NCBI GenBank assembly: GCA_021502835.1
Contig: JAKFGP010000025.1
Location: 62,001 to 126,000, forward strand
Direction: 5' to 3'
From: Streptomyces thinghirensis
Lineage (GTDB): Bacteria; Actinomycetota; Actinomycetia; Streptomycetales; Streptomycetaceae
Length of the DNA: 64,000 bases
Shown: in pieces, positions 1 through 11,219 of the stretch
Numbering within the stretch: the stretch's first letter is position 1
How the letters are laid out: every line of letters begins with the position of its first letter
Made by a program: the position numbers and the translations under genes
The notes under the pieces: model-generated
The model's input: only the letters and a program-made list of their open reading frames with translations
Databases searched by the model: none
Told to the model about the DNA's origin: nothing

Positions 1-384
1 CGGGCCGCTAACGGCCTCGGACCGCGGGCGTCGGCCCCGGCCGCGCTCGTAGCGCCTGACTCGCCGGTAGCCGTGAGCTGCCCCTCGGCGTCAGCTCCAC
101 CTGGTAGCTCCCCATCAGGCTCATCGTGTCGGGCACGCGCTCGAGCTCGAGGACCTCGACCTCCAGCGCCCAGCCCTCCTCCCGTCTGCTCGAAGGACGA
201 CACCGTCTCGCGGTCATTCCGGTGAGCTCCGCGAGCTGGGCGCGCCGCAGCACCTCCATCGGCCGGGGCCGACGCGACTCCTGTGCACACCTGTGACTCT
301 TGGGGCTTCTGTGGTTTTGTGTTCTGCGTGAACTCTGTTGTGAGCCTTGTGATTCGGACGTGTTGTTCGTGTTCGACGTGCCAC
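1..384 (-). CDS. gvpO: Gas vesicle protein GvpO (partial, 3' end off the window)
   Basis: Accessory gas vesicle protein. The core is readable across frames: PMEVLRRAQLAELTGMTA, then EEGWALEVEVLELERVPDT, then MSLMGSYQVEL, then an arginine-rich tail that is still open at base 1. The N-terminus is short, basic and polar, as GvpO N-termini usually are. A GTG at 382-384 preceded by GGAGGGGAGG is the best start; the frame must shift near 80, 170 and 270 to give one protein. It lies about 100 bp downstream of the LigD-type polymerase gene and in the same direction, so it is probably the first gene of a gvp cluster continuing left of the window. Identity rests on the conserved core; the start is less sure. 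Confidence 0.75.
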
Positions 385-488
385 CTCCCCTCCCGATGTG
401 GACGCAGTTTGTTCGCCAAACCTCCACGGGCGTGCGTATGCCACCCGCCGACGCCCGCCCGGCCCCGGGCCGGTTCGGCCGCGCGCGT

Positions 489-1403
489 TCAGCCGCCGCC
501 GAGCAGGCCTCCAAGGCCCGGGCGCGGCTCAGTGATCCCGGCCCACGGCTGGGTGCGCGCCTGGTCGGCGGCGTCCGCGATCGTCCAGCAGCGGGCGTGC
601 AACGCGGGGTCGTCCAGCTGGTCCAGGAGATGGGGGTGGCCACGGGCGCGCCGGGCAGGGCGCGGACGGTGAAGGGGGCGACGGCGGTCTGCGCGTAGGC
701 GTTGCGCTGGATGTCGAGGTAGAGCCGGTCGCCGCGGTCCTTCTTGCGGGCGGCGGTGGTGAGCCGGTCGGGATGGGCCGCTGGCCAGGGTCGCGGCGAC
801 GTCCGGGTGAACTTCCCGTACGTCGTCGAAGTCCTGATGGCCCTTCAGCGGCACGACGATGCTGCAGTCCCGCGACCCGGTGGTCGCGAGGGCCGAGGGC
901 AGCTTCAGCTCGTCGAGCAGCTCGCCCAGCAGCCGGGCCGCCTCCCGTACCACCTCGAAGTCGTCACCGGCCGGGTCGAGGTCGAGGAACTCACCCGGAT
1001 ACGGCCGGTCCTACCCGGCCCGGGACAGCCAGCGGTGCAGGGTGAGCGCGGCCTGGTCGGCGAGGTAGAGGAGAGTTGGCGGAGTCGTCGCAGACGGTGT
1101 GGCAGACGGTGCCGCCCTCCTTGCCCACCTCGACTACGCGACCAGTCCAGTCCGGGTGGTGCTCGGGTGTTCTTCTGCATGAGCTCCGCGGCCGTCGAGC
1201 GCGTCCGGGTGCCGCTCAGCATCAGCAGGCGGCCCCGCAGGCACGGCAGCATGAACGGGGCGACGGCACGGTGGTGATCGACCAGATCACCCTTGGTGTA
1301 CTCCTGGGCGACCTCCCTGCGCCTTCGGGGAACAGCACCTTGTCCGGCCGGTGGACCTCCACGGTGTGCCGGCCGGCACAATCCGCGCGGCGCCACCGCT
1401 CAC
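489..1403 (-). CDS. Stand-alone LigD-type polymerase/primase domain (NHEJ), frameshifted
   Basis: Archaeo-eukaryotic primase-like polymerase domain of the NHEJ ligase D system. Readable segments in order are VEVHRPDKVLFPEG near the N-terminus, YTKGDLVDHHRAVAPFMLP, ELMQKNT, the catalytic region around DLDPPGDDFEVVREAARLLG, LKLPSALATTGSR, VVPLKGHQDFDDVRE, and a tail with DDPALHARCWTIADAAD. The length, about 300 aa, fits the polymerase module alone, without ligase or phosphoesterase domains. At least five frameshifts interrupt it. Its probable GTG start overlaps the TGA of the transketolase gene (GTGA at 1400-1403), so it is likely translationally coupled to it. Template-dependent gap filling at breaks is the family role; the link to transketolase is unexplained. 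Confidence 0.8.
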
Positions 1404-3273
1404 GGGACGATCGCCTGCTCCACCAGCATCCGTACGGCGGCCTCGATGGACTCGGCGTCGATCCCGCGGCGTGCAGCCTCCTCGGCCGGGGTCGCGGAAC
1501 CCGGCATCGTGCCGACGGCGAGCCGGACCAGTCGGGGCACGGGCCGTCCGTCGCTGAACGCGTCGAGGACGGCGTCGCCGATGCCACCCTCCTGGTGGTG
1601 GTCCTCCACGGTCACCAGGCAGCCGGTGTCCTCGGCGGCCTCGCGCAGAGTGGCCCGGTCGACGGGCTTGACCGAGTACAGGTCGATCACCCGGACCGGA
1701 ATGCCGTCCTCGCCGAGGGCGTCGGCTGCGGCGGGCGCCTCGTGCAGGGTGACGCCGGCCGCGACGACGGTCAGCCGGTCGCGGTCGGAGGAGCGCGAGT
1801 ACCTTGCTGCCGCCGACGGGGAACTCCTCGTCGGGGCTGTAGATCACCTTGCTCTCGCCGCGCGAAGGTGCGCAGGTAGCGGATGCCCCTCCAGGCCGGC
1901 CATCTCGGCGACGAGGCGGGCGGTCTGGTTGGCGTCGCACGGGTAGAGCACGGTCGAGCCGTGGATGGCCCGCATCATCGCGAGGTCCTCCAGGCCCATC
2001 TGGCTGGGCCCGTCCTGGCCGATCGCGACGCCCGCGTGGGAGCCGACGAGGTTGATGCCGGAGCCGCTGACGGCCGCCATGCGCACGAAGTCGTGGGCGC
2101 GGGTCAGGAAGGCGGCGAAGGTGGTGGCGTACGGCACCCAGCCGCCGTGCCGCCATGCCCACAGCGGTGGCGACCATCTGCTGCTCGGCGATGTAGCACT
2201 CGAAGTAGCGCTCGGGGTGTTCCTTGGCGAAGAACTCGGCGCGGGTGGAGTCGCCGACCTCGCCGTCGAGGGCGACGGGACGTCCGCGCCGGGCGGTGCC
2301 GAGGGCGGCGAGCGCCTCTCGAAGGCGTTGCGGGTGGCGACTTCGTCGCCCACCGCTTGTCGTAGCGAGGGCGGCTCGGTCTGTCCGGTGCCGGCCGAGG
2401 TGCGGTGCCCGTGCGGACGGCGGCTCCTGCACCCGGACGGTGAGGTCAGCGCGGCCCGCCGAGTTCGGCGATCGCCTCCTCGGCCTCCGGCAGCGGCTTG
2501 CCGTGCGTAGCCCTCGCGGATCCTCCACGGCCCCGACGCCCTTGCGCGCCAGGGTGCGCGCGGTGATGATCGCGGTGGGCTGGCCTTAACGGTGGACAGG
2601 GCCTCGCCGTAGGCGCGGTCGATGGCGTCGACGTCGTGGCCGTCGATCTCGATCGTGTGCCATTCGAAGGCCCGGAAACGGCGCGCGTACGCGTCGAGGT
2701 CGTGACCGTGCCGGGTCTGGCCTCGCTGGCCGAGCCGGTTGACGTCGACGATCACGGTGAGGTTGTCGAGGTGCTCGGTACCCGGCGTGTTCGGCGGCCT
2801 CCACACCGACCCCTCGGCCATCTCGCTGTCGCCGCACAGCTCCCACACCCGGTAGATCGGCGTGGTCAGCCGCTTGCCGGACAACGCGATGCCGACGCCG
2901 ACGGGCAGCCCTAGCCCAGCAGAACCGGTGGCCGTCTCGACCCGCGGCAGCCGCTGCGGGGGTCGGGTGCCCCTCCAGGCGGCTGCCTAGCTTGCGGAAG
3001 GTCAGCAGCTCCTCGTCGTCGATGGCGCCGGCCGCCTTGTAGGCGGAGTAGAGGAGGGGCGAGGCGTGTCCCTTGGAGAGGACGGAAGCCGGTCGTTGCC
3101 GGGGTGGGCGGGGCACTCAAAGTCGTAGCGGAGGTGGTTGGCGAGGAGTACGGCCATCAGGTCGCGGCGGACATCGAGGACGTCGGGTGTCCGGAGCCGC
3201 GGCTGGCCTAGACGTCCGTACGCTGTCGACGCGCAGCTGCTGTCGAGGTCGACGAGTTCACCGACGTGTTCAT
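1400..3273 (-). CDS. tkt: Transketolase (frameshifted)
   Basis: Thiamine-diphosphate transketolase of about 620 aa for the non-oxidative pentose phosphate pathway. The N-terminus has DLMAVLLANHLRYDFECPAHPGNDR, then LSKGHASPLLYSAYKAAGAI, then the ThDP region around ELCGDSEMAEGSVWE and NLTVIVDVNRLGQ; the pyrimidine domain has GSHAGVAIGQDGPSQMGLED and the C-terminal domain VIDLYSVKPVDRATL and EDHHQEGGIGDAVL. (Longer pieces are joined across frames.) ATG at 3273 has AAGGAG five to six bases upstream. At least eight frameshifts are needed, so as printed no long chain is made; sequence error is more likely than decay because every domain is conserved. It sits between the NDH-2-like gene and the LigD-type gene in one minus-strand operon. 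Confidence 0.85.
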
Positions 3274-3333
3274 GAGTCTCCTTCTGCGGCGCGGCCGTCG
3301 GAACGTTTGACGGGGCCGGGGGCGATATCGAGG

Positions 3334-5356
<2,023 letters not shown>

Positions 5357-5519
5357 GGTTCGCCTCGGGCTGTCGCGTACCTCGTGAGCCTTCCGCGTCC
5401 TGGCCAGGGCACCCAAACGTGCGCCGGGCCCGTGCGACGCGCCGCACCGCCGGTTTCCGGCCAGGCACCCGGGTACCCGGGCCGGGACCCACCCGCCCAT
5501 GTCCCGGAGGCGATCCTCA

Positions 5520-6508
5520 TGCCCGAGTAGGCTCATTTCCTCTCGTGCGAGCAGTACGGTCCGGCGGAACTCATCGAACAGGCGCGGATGGCGGAAGCGA
5601 GGCCGGGTTCAGGCGCTGTGGATCTCGGACCACTACCACCTGGAACGACGAGCAGGGGCAGAGCCCGTTCGTGCGGTCGGTGATCGGCGCGCTGTCCGAC
5701 GCGGTGTCGCTGCCCATCGAGACGGCGGTGACCTGCCCGACCGTGCGTATCCACCCGGCGGTGGTGGCGCAGGCCGCCGCGACCAGCGCGGTGATGACGG
5801 ACGGCCGTTTCCCGGCTCGGCGTCGGCACCGGCGAGGCGCTCAACGAGCACATCCTGGGTGACGCCTGGCCGGCCGCGCCGTACGCCTGGAGATGCTGGA
5901 GGAGGCCATCCTGATCATGCGCCGGCTGTTCACCGGCGAGGAGGTCAACCACCGCGGCACGCACTACACGGTGGAGAACGCCCGCCTGTACACCGTCCCG
6001 GACGAGCCCGTCCCGATCGACATCTCCGGTTTCGGCCCGGCGGCGACCAAACTGGCGTCGCGGGTCGGCGACGGCTACATCACGATGATGCCGGACACCT
6101 CCATGGTGGAGCAGTACCGCAAGGGCGGGGGCGGTGGAAAACTGGTCAGCGGGGGCACCAGGTCTGCTACGACACCGATCGGGACGGGCGGTACGGACCG
6201 TGCACCGGCTGTGGGCCAACGAGCAACTGCCGGGCGAGCTGGGCCAGGTGCTGCCTTCGCCGAAACACTTCGAGCAGGCGCAGACCCTGGTCACCGAGGA
6301 CATGGTCCGGGACAGCCGGGTGTGCGGCGACGACGTGGACGAGCACGTCTCAGAGCTGAAGGAGTTCGCCGACGCCGGCTTCGACCGCGTCTACGTCAAC
6401 CAGATCGGCCCCGACCTGCGCGGCTTCTTCGACTTCTATCGCACGAAGGTGCTGCCGCAGCTTCCAGCGGGGCGCCTGACCCGGCCTGCCCCGGCCTGCC
6501 CGGCCTGA
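5520..6508 (+). CDS. F420-dependent LLM-class oxidoreductase (G6PDH-like family)
   Basis: Luciferase-like flavin/F420 enzyme of about 320 aa, the group that includes F420-dependent glucose-6-phosphate dehydrogenase relatives. Starting at ATG 5520 and correcting an early stop, the product begins MPEL-YFLSCEQYGPAELIEQA and continues QALWISDHYHPWNDEQGQS, TAVTCPTVRIHPAVVAQAA, the GVGTGEALNEHILGD region that contacts F420, EEAILIMRRLFTGEEVNHRG, PVPIDISGFGPAATKLASRV, LPSPKHFEQAQTLVTEDMV and a C-terminus FYRTKVLPQL. Frameshifts lie near 5530, 5600, 5640, 5820, 5885 and 6140-6190. It is divergent from the NDH-2-like operon across about 165 bp. The substrate cannot be told from the sequence. Confidence 0.85.
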
Positions 6509-6539
6509 CTCAGGCGGCCCGCCCCGCCCCGCGGCGTGA

Positions 6540-6565
6540 CGCCCCCGGACGCGTGTCCGGGGGCG
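6540..6565. terminator. Perfect 11-bp hairpin between convergent genes
   Basis: CGCCCCCGGAC at 6540-6550, loop GCGT, then GTCCGGGGGCG at 6555-6565. It lies just after the plus-strand F420 oxidoreductase and just after the end of the minus-strand holin-like gene, so it can serve both as a terminator. No T-run follows, as is common in Streptomyces. Confidence 0.8.
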
Positions 6566-6584
6566 TGGCTCTGGCCGCGGCCGG

Positions 6585-7099
6585 TCAGCCGCGGCCGTGC
6601 GGGGGCCTCGGGGTCGATGTCGTCCTGGCGCGGCGCCGCCGGTCCGGTGCCGCCCGGAGCGGGCGTACCCGCACCCGGTGCGCCGGTCGCGCCGCCGACG
6701 CCACCGGGCGCGACGGGCGGCATCGGCGGGTACGGCATGCCGAGTCCGCTCGGCGGCACACCCGGTGGCGTCACCACCGACGGTGTGCTCGTGGCCGGCC
6801 CCCGGCCGGGACGCGTCTGGCCGGGCCGCACCGCGCAGCAGGTAGGCCACGACGCCCAGGAGGGCGGCCGTGATCAGCGCGGCGGCCCAGTCCGGCAGGC
6901 CGATGGCGAGGGCCAGGCCCGCGGTGAGCGCGAGGGCGGCACCCGCGTACAGGGCGGCGGCACCGGACGCGGCGTACAGCGTCGCCTTGCGGCGCTGCTT
7001 CCGCGTCTGTTCCCGCAGCTCGTCGCGCACGGTCTCGCGTGCCACCTGCGCCAGTTCGTCGACCAGATGCTTGTCCAGGTGTTCCGGGGTGATCCATGC
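6585..7099 (-). CDS. Holin-like / Phage_holin_3 family small membrane protein
   Basis: The readable N-terminal half is HLDKHLVDELAQVARETVRDE, a charged amphipathic helix, followed by two adjacent hydrophobic helices (AAALYAGAALALTAGLALA and WAAALITAALLGVVAYLL). This matches the actinobacterial Phage_holin_3_6/DUF1469-like architecture rather than a true lysis holin. The second half is rich in Pro, Gly and Ala (PPMPPVAPGGVGG) and ends acidic (QDDIDPEAP), with one frameshift near 6830. No ATG is in frame with HLDKHL; an ATG at 7097-7099 is one base out of frame, so an indel probably hides the start. The TGA at 6585 fits a further indel and places the end just before the shared hairpin. Function unknown. 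Confidence 0.6.
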
Positions 7100-7186
7100 G
7101 GTCCGCTACGTTGCGGGTACCCGGGCGGAACTTCCATGGGCGGGACCGCGAGTGGGACCCCGCCTCTCCCAACTAGGCTCGTCCGC

Positions 7187-7535
7187 ATGGACATTCTGGG
7201 AGCCACACTGCGCATCTACGTCGACGACCTGGACAAGGCGATCCCCTTCTACGAAGGCCTGGCCGGCGGTCGGGCCCACCGTTTCGAACGCGGCGGTGTC
7301 GAAGTCGCCGCGGTCGGCTGCTTCCTGCTGATGAGCGGGCCCGAGTCCCAGCTCGAGGTGTTGCGCAAGGTCGCCGCGACGATCGCCGTGACGGACGTCG
7401 AGGAGACCCATCGTGTCCTCACCTCGCGTGGGCGCGGACGTCATCGCGGGTCCGGTCCCGACGCCCGTGGGCCGCAACCTGATCGCCCGGCACCCGGACG
7501 GGGCGATCTACGAGTACGTGGACCGGCGGGGGTAG
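7187..7535 (+). CDS. VOC (glyoxalase/bleomycin-resistance fold) protein
   Basis: Small protein of about 115 aa with one beta-alpha-beta-beta-beta module pair. It starts MDILGATLRIYVDDLDKAIP and FYEGLAGGRAHRFERGGVEV, then FLLMSGPESQLEVLRKVAAT and IAVTDVEETHRVL; after a single frameshift near 7425 it ends GPVPTPVGRNLIARHPDGA and YEYVDRRG. The RNLIARHPDGA strand is typical of the metal-site strand of VOC proteins, but the usual His/Glu ligands are incomplete, so I do not assign a reaction. ATG at 7187 follows a short region with no strong Shine-Dalgarno match. Flanked by minus-strand genes on both sides, so probably monocistronic. Confidence 0.75.
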
Positions 7536-7570
7536 CCGGGTCCGCCGGGGCAGCGGCGGGCCGGGCGGGC

Positions 7571-9550
7571 TCAGTCCCCGTCCGGCCGCATCCGGAAGTC
7601 GTGGCGGGCCGGGAGCGGTTCGTCGCCGAGCCGGGCCCACAGCCGGCCGAGGCTCTCCGCGCCCTCCCGCAGGTCGGCGACCTCGAAGCCCTCGTCGAAG
7701 ACGGCCCGCGCCGCCTCGCGCTGGCCCTCGGCGGCCAGCAGTTCCGCCTCGGTCAGCCGGAACCGGCCGCGGGCCCGGGTCCCGGGTGCAGCCGGTCCCA
7801 CACGGCGCGGGCGTCCGCCGTGCGCCCGACCGCGAGCAGCGCCTCGATCGCCTCGCGGCCGAGCGCTGCGGCGACGGCCGTGCGCTCCGCGTCGTCGACG
7901 GGGACGTCCGTCTTCTCCCGCCGCTCGCGCAGTCGCTCGCACAGGTCGTCGAAGGCCTCGGCGTACCGGTCGGCGGCCCGCTCGTGGTGGCCGTCCTCCC
8001 GGTCGGCGACGGCGAGGGCAGCGCAGCAGCAGCCAGCCGGCGGCGGCGGTCTTCAGGCCCCGCTCCCCAACTGCGCACCGCCTGGGCCCGGTCGTCGCCG
8101 TGCCACTGGGCGACGCCGAGGTGGTACTCGGCGATCGGCGTGGCGGCCGTGGTCTCCAGCATGTCCCGCCAGGGCCGGGCGACCAGCGTGTCGCCGGGCG
8201 GTTCGTGGTGCCCCGGTTCGGGCAGGGACCCGGCGCGCAGCAGGTGCAGCCAGGGCCGCTGTTCGTCGCCGAGGGTGTGCTCCTCGAACGGCGTGCCGGG
8301 CAGCTTCCAGCCCGCGCGCAGCACTTCGAGCGCGCCCCAGCCCGACCCCGTTGCGAGGACCTCGCCGGGCTCGGCGTCGGCGTACGGCCGCCAGGCCTCG
8401 TAGGCCGCGTCGACGTCGGCGCGCGGCAGTACCGCCTCCAGCCGCTCCTCGGCGCCGCGCAGTACGGTGTGCCACTCGCCCTCGGGTGCCGCGTCGAGCG
8501 GTCCGTAGGCCTCCAGCCACGACACCTCGCTCTCCGCCTCCAGCTTGACGTGCTCCAGCTGGGTGCGGGCGAGCCCGGCCTGGATCTCGCAGTAGCCGCC
8601 GGTGCCGGGCTCGGTGAGCCACTCCTGCCAGCGCCGTCCGCCGGGGCCCGTGCCCCACACGAACAGCTTGCGGCCGCGCAGCACGTCGGTCGACGTCTGC
8701 GCCAGTCCGGCGGCCGTGCTCGTCGAGCGCGGCGATCCAGCGGCGCCGGCCGTCCGGCACCTCGTAGAAGTAGTCGGCGGGGTACGTGCTGTTCAGCGGG
8801 TACGTCCGGGTCGGCTCCGTCGTACGACGGGACGGGCACCCGGCGCAGGCGCCGCTCGTAGCCGAAATGCCAGGCTTCGTCGGCGGGGGCGAGGACGCGC
8901 CGCTCCTCGGGCACGGCGATGTTGGACCACCAGTACGTCGGCACGGGGCGCTCGTGCGGGTTGCGGATCCGGACGCCGACGCGGAGGAAGTCCGAGCCCT
9001 CCGGCAGCCACAGGTCGACCTGGAAGGGCAGGTCGCGCAGCCGTTCCCACTCCCACGAGGCGCAGCATCTCGCCGCCGTCGGGGCGGGCACGCGGGCGGC
9101 GTGCACGGGCGAGCAGGACAGGGTGGTGTGGCCGGTGGCTCCGATGTTCCATTCGATGCCGCCGGAGAACCAGGCTCCGTTGAGGGCGAAGTTGGCGGGC
9201 TGGAGCACCGGGTTGACGTAGAGGAGCTCGCGGTCGGTCGGCTTGTGCAGGAGGGAGGCGATGCGGCCGCCGAGGCCGGGCAGGACGGTGGCCCGCAGCC
9301 GGTCGTTCTCGATGACGAGGGCGTCGATCTCCCGGGCCTCGCGCCGCCGGTCGTAGCCGTCCCGGACCCGCACGGGCAGCAGGCTGCGCAGTGGCTCGTA
9401 GTCGACCTGGCGGGCCATGTCGCGCGGCAGGCCGGCCCGGTCGCGTTCGTCGATGCGGTGCGCCTCGTCCAGGGCGCAGCGGCGGCGGGGGTTGTCCGGC
9501 CCCAGCGGTGCGGCGGGCAGGCTCAGTACCTCACGTCGGATCGTCGTCAC
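7571..9550 (-). CDS. DUF5107 / TPR-like domain protein (possible sugar-mutarotase-like N-domain)
   Basis: Large cytoplasmic protein of about 650 aa. The N-terminal half shows a galactose-mutarotase-like beta-sandwich of the DUF5107 type: ENDRLRATVLPGLGGRIASL, LYVNPVLQPANFALNGAW, SGGIEWNIGATGHTTLSCSP and RNPHERPVPTYWWSNIAVPE. The C-terminal half is helical and TPR-like (GYCEIQAGLARTQLEHVKLE, ATPIAEYHLGVAQWHGDDRA, LLAAEGQREAARAVFDEGFE). GTG at 9550 with GGGGAA upstream gives MTTIRREVLSLPAAPLGPDN. Frameshifts near 9060, 8820-8690, 8060 and 7780. No secretion signal. Family members are often near carbohydrate genes, but here the neighbours give no hint. A 7-bp direct repeat (TCACGTT at 9601 and 9621) lies just upstream. 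Confidence 0.75.
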   Translation of the reverse strand: MTTIRREVLSLPAAPLGPDNPRRRCALDEAHRIDERDRAGLPRDMARQVDYEPLRSLLPVRVRDGYDRRREAREIDALVIENDRLRATVLPGLGGRIASLLHKPTDRELLYVNPVLQPANFALNGAWFSGGIEWNIGATGHTTLSCSPVHAARVPAPTAARCCASWEWERLRDLPFQVDLWLPEGSDFLRVGVRIRNPHERPVPTYWWSNIAVPEERRVLAPADEAWHFGYERRLRRVPVPSYDGADPDVPAEQHVPRRLLLRGAGRPAPLDRRARRARPPDWRRRRPTCCAAASCSCGARAPADGAGRSGSPSPAPAATARSRPGSPAPSWSTSSWRRRARCRGWRPTDRSTRHPRASGTPYCAAPRSGWRRYCRAPTSTRPTRPGGRTPTPSPARSSQRGRAGARSKCCARAGSCPARRSRSTPSATNSGPGCTCCAPGPCPNRGTTNRPATRWSPGPGGTCWRPRPPRRSPSTTSASPSGTATTGPRRCAVGERGLKTAAAGWLLLRCPRRRRPGGRPPRAGRRPVRRGLRRPVRATARAAGEDGRPRRRRGAHGRRRSARPRGDRGAARGRAHGGRPRRVGPAAPGTRARGRFRLTEAELLAAEGQREAARAVFDEGFEVADLREGAESLGRLWARLGDEPLPARHDFRMRPDGD

Positions 9551-9659
9551 GCTTCCCCATGGAAGCCGCTCACCGGTGCTGTGAACAGGGGCACCGTCGG
9601 TCACGTTCGCGCGACGTCGCTCACGTTTGAACCGCTGAGCGCCGTGTCGGCGGCGGAGA

Positions 9660-10229
9660 TCAACCGGAGGTGGTCACGGTCTCGGCGGTGATCGCCCAGC
9701 GCTGGTGGTCGCGCCAGGCCCCGTCGATGTAGAGCATCCTCGGCGAGAAACCCTCCAGGTGGAAGCCGCAGGCCCGGGCCAGCGCGATCGATGCGAAGTT
9801 GCCCGGCTGCACGTTGATCTCCAGCCGGTGCAGCCGCATAGGCCCGAACGCGTACCGCACGACGAGGTCCAGCCCCTCGCGCATCAGCCCGCGCCCCGCC
9901 GCGTGGGCGAAGGCGCCGTAACCGAGGGCGCCGCTGGAAGCCGCCCTCGACGATGTTGTTGATGTTGACGAATCCGGCGATGGAACCGCCGTCCGCCCTC
10001 GCCCCGTGTCCTTCTCGCACAGCAGGAACCCGGCCTTCGTCCGGTCCTCGATCAGCCTGGCGGCGTAGGCCTCGCACGCCTGGGCGCTGTCCGGCGGGAA
10101 GAGCCACGGGTGGTGCAGGTCCTTGCTCTCCCGGGCCCGGGCGGTGAACTCGGCGCCGTCCTCGTAGGTGAAGTGCCGTATGCCCACGCGAGGGCCCTCG
10201 GCGAGGTGGCGGGATGCGTTGTGCGGCAT
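9660..10229 (-). CDS. GNAT N-acetyltransferase (RimJ/RimL type)
   Basis: About 190 aa. It starts MPHNASRHLAEGPRVGIRHF and has the RimJ-like motifs FTARARESKDLHHPWLFPP at the substrate side, AYAARLIEDRTKAGFLLCEK, GYGAFAHAAGRGLMREGLDL for the acetyl-CoA pyrophosphate loop (motif A), RLHRLEINVQPGNFASIALA for motif B and GFHLEGFSPRMLYIDGAWRD at the C-terminus. That C-terminal pattern is typical of ribosomal-protein/peptide N-terminal acetyltransferases. A pair of compensating frameshifts lies between about 9935 and 10005. Upstream of the DUF5107 gene by 110 bp on the same strand. Confidence 0.85.
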   Translation of the reverse strand: MPHNASRHLAEGPRVGIRHFTYEDGAEFTARARESKDLHHPWLFPPDSAQACEAYAARLIEDRTKAGFLLCEKDTGRGRTAVPSPDSSTSTTSSRAASSGALGYGAFAHAAGRGLMREGLDLVVRYAFGPMRLHRLEINVQPGNFASIALARACGFHLEGFSPRMLYIDGAWRDHQRWAITAETVTTSG

Positions 10230-10282
10230 TTCGCCAGCCTACGACGCCTTGTCGCCGCGCGCGGGGCCGGTCGGCACCGTGG

Positions 10283-11199
10283 TCAGCGCAGTGCCGGCCG
10301 GTCCAGCGTCAAGGTGCCCGCGTCCGCGTCCAGTTCCGCCGTTACGCCGAACGGGATGGTCAGCGCTCCCTCGCAGTGGCCGAAGCCGAAGTCCTCCACG
10401 ACCGGCACACCGAGGCCGCCGAGCCGGTCGGCCAGCATCAGCCGCAGCCGCTCGTAGGGCTCGCACGCGTGCCACGAGCCGAGCAGCACCCCGCCAACCC
10501 CGTCGAGCCGGCCGGCGCGCAGGAGCTGGGTGGAGGTAGCGGTCCAGCCGGTACGTCTCCTCCCCCACGTCCTCCAGGCACAGCAGGCCGCCGCGCGCGG
10601 AGGGACGGGCGTGCGGGGTGCCCAGTTCGGCTGCGAGCAGGCACAGGCAGCCGCCGAGGGTGACGCCGCGCGCCCGGCCGGGGGACCATGGGCGTGCCGC
10701 CGGAGGCGATCACGCGGACCGTCTCCGGAGCGAACAGGGTGGCCCTCAGATGCTCCTGGGCCCGCGCGTTCTTCAGGAAGTCGATCCCCGCGCCATCGGC
10801 CCGTGCAGTGTGACCAGGCCCAGCCGGGCGGCGAACGCCTCGTGCAGCGCGGTGATGTCGCTGAAACCGACGAGCACCTTCGGCCCGGCCGCGCGCATCG
10901 CCTCCCAGTCGAGCAGGTCGGTCACGCGCTGCGCGCCGTACCGCACGCGCGGCGCACAGCACCGCGTCCACGGACGGATCGCACCAGGCGGCCTGAAGGT
11001 CGGCGGCCCGGTCGGTGTCGGCGCCCGCGAGGTAGTCGAAGGCGCCGTGCCGGTCCAGGGCGTGCGGGCCCACGACCGGGTCGAGGTCCCAGCCGCGCAG
11101 CACGTCCAGGCCCGCCTGCAGCCGCTCCTCGAGGACGGGCCCGCTGGGCGCGACGACGGCCACCCGGGCGCCGGGGGCGAGCCGGGCCGGGCGGGTCAG
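10283..11199 (-). CDS. LD-carboxypeptidase, peptidase family S66
   Basis: Muramoyl-tetrapeptide carboxypeptidase family, which removes the terminal D-Ala from recycled murein tetrapeptides. The N-terminus reads LTRPARLAPGARVAVVAPSG, then FDYLAGADTDRAADLQAAWC, DPSVDAVLCARGG-like remains with the nucleophile serine region near VGFSDITALHEAF (read across frames), HGPMA-type, ETVRVIASGGTPM, then VLLGSWHACEPYERLR, GVPVVEDFGFGHCEGALTIP and ends TLTLDRPALR. The start is unclear: the in-frame codon is CTG at 11199, with GAGGGAGAG just before it, while an out-of-frame GTG lies at 11215. Frameshifts cluster at 10530-10930. It follows the S9 peptidase gene by about 20 bp. Confidence 0.8.
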
Positions 11200-11219
11200 G
11201 TCTCTCCCTCGTCACCGGT